From the NCBI GenBank assembly GCA_964405325.1, contig CAYONM010000209.1, forward strand, positions 1-6,513: 6,513 nt of DNA, in the 5' to 3' direction. Shown here one piece after another: positions 5,431 to 6,513 of this stretch. Origin of the DNA: CAYONM01 sp964405325 (GTDB taxonomy: Bacteria > Planctomycetota > UBA11346). The notes beneath the pieces were generated by a model. The model did no database searches, was not told the DNA's origin, and was given only the letters and a program-made list of their open reading frames with translations. Position numbers and translations under genes: made by a program. Numbering within the stretch: the stretch's first letter is position 1; every line of letters begins with the position of its first letter.

Positions 5431-6192
5431 TTGCGCCTGCACCTGGGCAAGCTTTTCGAATGGGACACCACCTACTTCAATGGTGAAAAGATCGACAGTC
5501 TTGGCACCCCTTTTGTTGCCAACGAAAAAACCCACCACTACTGGATACCACGTCAGCATGTGCAAGCCGGCCAAACCAATTGCCTGGGCATCTCCCTCTG
5601 GGGCAACAGCCCCCAGGTCCGCATGATCGGTCCCGCCGAGGACATGTACCTGCAGGCCCTGGAACCGCTCTGGTATTATCCCGATTACCGCGAGGACTAC
5701 TATGAGATAGCGACAGCCCGACTCGTTCTTATCACTGGTAGCATGGTGCTGACTATCGCCGTTTTACTGCTGTTGCGCCCGGTGAACCTGTCAGCCGAAC
5801 GGAACGACACCCGTTCACAACAGGTGGACGGCTCAGCGTGGGCAAGCGGCGTCGCTGAAAATCCATCAGAAGACAGCGAGTGTCACCTGGCCACCATCAC
5901 ATCGCCGGAGCGATCACTACCAGAGAATGCTTGCCTGTCAGACGATTATCGACGGCATGACCGCCTGATAGCAGTGAGATGGCAAACCGACTCTGCCTGG
6001 CCATGGCGCAACACGCCAATACCGGACATGACAACGACAACGTCAAACCTGCCAAACAGCCCGCTCGCGCAGCCCGTACGATACCGGTCATGCCAGCACC
6101 GCAGGCACCTCGTCAGAACGGCACCGAAACGCACTGGTATACGCGAACGGTGCCGAATCATTCTGGCTGATCGGATCGTCAGCCGTGGCTGA
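5431..6192 (+). pseudogene. Probable remnant: sugar-binding jelly-roll plus one transmembrane helix
   Basis: An open frame in the same frame as the sulfatase and open from the sulfatase stop onward. The only nearby start is TTG at 5431, without a ribosome-binding site. Recognisable protein sequence already begins upstream, about 5407, with SLFWRDRDLRLHLGK, so the 5' end looks truncated. Residues 1-75 from the TTG resemble the C-terminal half of the galactose-binding-like jelly-roll of GH2 enzymes and sialate O-acetylesterases: LHLGK, WDTTYFNGEKI, PFVANEKTHHYWIP, GPAEDMYL. Residues about 96-116 (ARLVLITGSMVLTIAVLLLL) form one clear transmembrane helix. After about residue 120 the sequence is Arg/Ser/Thr-rich and shows no domain, suggesting coding ended or drifted there. 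The parent may have been a membrane sensor with an extracytoplasmic sugar-binding domain, as in DISM-type sensors, or an anchored enzyme. A short membrane-anchored protein is the alternative. Confidence 0.45.
5791..6178. other. Apparently non-coding or degenerate stretch
   Basis: Beyond the transmembrane segment of the remnant no frame on either strand gives recognisable protein sequence. The minus-strand frame at 5897-6091 has a signal-peptide-like hydrophobic run (LAGLTLSLSCPVLACC) but no ribosome-binding site and no stable continuation, so it is not called. A nested inverted repeat occupies 5786-5825: outer arms ACCTGT/ACAGGT and inner arms GAACGG/CCGTTC around an 8-base loop. No T-tract follows it. 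Confidence 0.4.
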
Positions 6193-6451
6193 ACTGCACC
6201 CGCTCGCAATCCAAGCCTTCGATGGCGCGTAGCTTGGTTTCCATTTCCTCGACATCAGCACTGGGACCAAAGGTCTCCAGGACAATGATCCCGTTGGGCG
6301 AGCAGGTATTGGCCGAGGCCTCGTGCAGGCCCAGGCGGGTCTTGATGCTGCAGCCGTGCTCGGTCAACACGGCTTGCAGCTGCTGCGCATGACGGACGCG
6401 GTCCGAAACATGCAGCAGCAAAATGATATGATCGTCGACGGTCTGACTCAT
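6179..6451 (-). CDS. TM1266-type putative regulator (iron-only hydrogenase system regulator family)
   Basis: A 90-residue protein resembling the TM1266 family, small ferredoxin-like (ACT/NikR-C-like) alpha-beta proteins often encoded beside [FeFe]-hydrogenase maturation genes in anaerobes and annotated as putative regulators. Matching features: the early strand IILLLHVSDR (9-18), the helix around AQQLQAVLTEHG (22-33), the signature RLGLHEASANTCSPNGIIVLE (about 39-59), and the final helix and strand from VEEMETKLRAIEGLDCERVQF. Cys34, Cys50 and Cys82 are present. The start at 6451 has a TAGGAG site (complement of 6458-6463) six bases upstream. The protein is cytoplasmic. Its leader is the right terminal inverted repeat, so transcription probably starts in or beyond it. 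No hydrogenase gene is in the window; any partner would lie past the right edge. The molecular function of the family is not firmly known. Confidence 0.82.
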   Translation of the reverse strand: MSQTVDDHIILLLHVSDRVRHAQQLQAVLTEHGCSIKTRLGLHEASANTCSPNGIIVLETFGPSADVEEMETKLRAIEGLDCERVQFSHG

Positions 6452-6460
6452 AATTGGCTC

Positions 6461-6513
6461 CTAAGGGTGCGGAAAGAAATAAAGGTAGCAGATCGCGCAG
6501 AGATTTTGTCGAT
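6461..6513. repeat. Right terminal inverted repeat
   Basis: The inverted partner of positions 1-53. The match stops at the Shine-Dalgarno site of the TM1266-type gene, so this copy forms that gene's leader and probably its promoter region. The variable middle reads CTACC here against TAACG in the left copy. A weak extended -10-like TGCTACCTT occurs in this copy only (read leftward), without a good -35. Target-site duplications cannot be tested because the window ends exactly at the repeat. Confidence 0.85.

Noticed and set aside
5897..6091. 64-codon minus-strand open frame with a signal-peptide-like hydrophobic run
   Set aside because: No ribosome-binding site, no recognisable mature domain, and in a stretch that looks degenerate in all frames.

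Overview
The window is a moderately GC-rich bacterial segment, most likely from a Gram-negative, proteobacterium-like genome. This is inferred from the YbaB/EbfC-like protein, the TM1266-type regulator, the strong Shine-Dalgarno sites and the GC-rich hairpin terminators; no gene here fixes the taxonomy. The two outermost ~53 bases are near-identical inverted copies of each other, about 47 of the first 50 positions matching. The segment is therefore either an element bounded by terminal inverted repeats or a contig that ends at a dispersed repeat. No transposase, integrase, phage gene, tRNA, rRNA or CRISPR array is visible.

Layout, left to right. Positions 1-192 hold the left repeat and a degenerate partial third copy, with no gene. 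At 193-528 (minus) lies a small hypothetical helical protein built from two copies of one motif. Positions 529-1160 carry no convincing gene but several inverted repeats, including a 16-bp-arm hairpin at 1009-1066 and a terminator-like hairpin at 951-972. At 1161-1517 (minus) is a YbaB/EbfC-family nucleoid protein standing alone, without its usual dnaX and recR neighbours. Positions 1518-1889 are a GC-rich structured spacer with two minus-strand terminators. At 1890-3740 (minus) is a 616-residue cytoplasmic protein that looks like a GH101/DUF5696-type glycoside hydrolase. It is divergently transcribed from a type I sulfatase at 3952-5379 (plus) across a 211-bp intergenic region.

The sulfatase is followed in the same reading frame, after a stop, by what looks like a 5'-truncated remnant (about 5407-5790) of a carbohydrate-binding jelly-roll domain plus one transmembrane helix. 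Positions 5791-6178 look non-coding or degenerate. At 6179-6451 (minus) is a TM1266-type small regulator whose leader is the right terminal repeat.

Functional picture. The core is a divergent sulfatase and glycoside hydrolase pair, together with the sugar-binding remnant. It suggests intracellular breakdown of a sulfated oligosaccharide or glycoconjugate: the sulfatase would remove sulfate and the hydrolase would cleave the glycosidic bond. Neither protein has a signal peptide, so the substrate would have to be imported by a transporter outside the window. The flanking small genes look unrelated to this pathway. The substrate and the link between the two enzymes are inferences.
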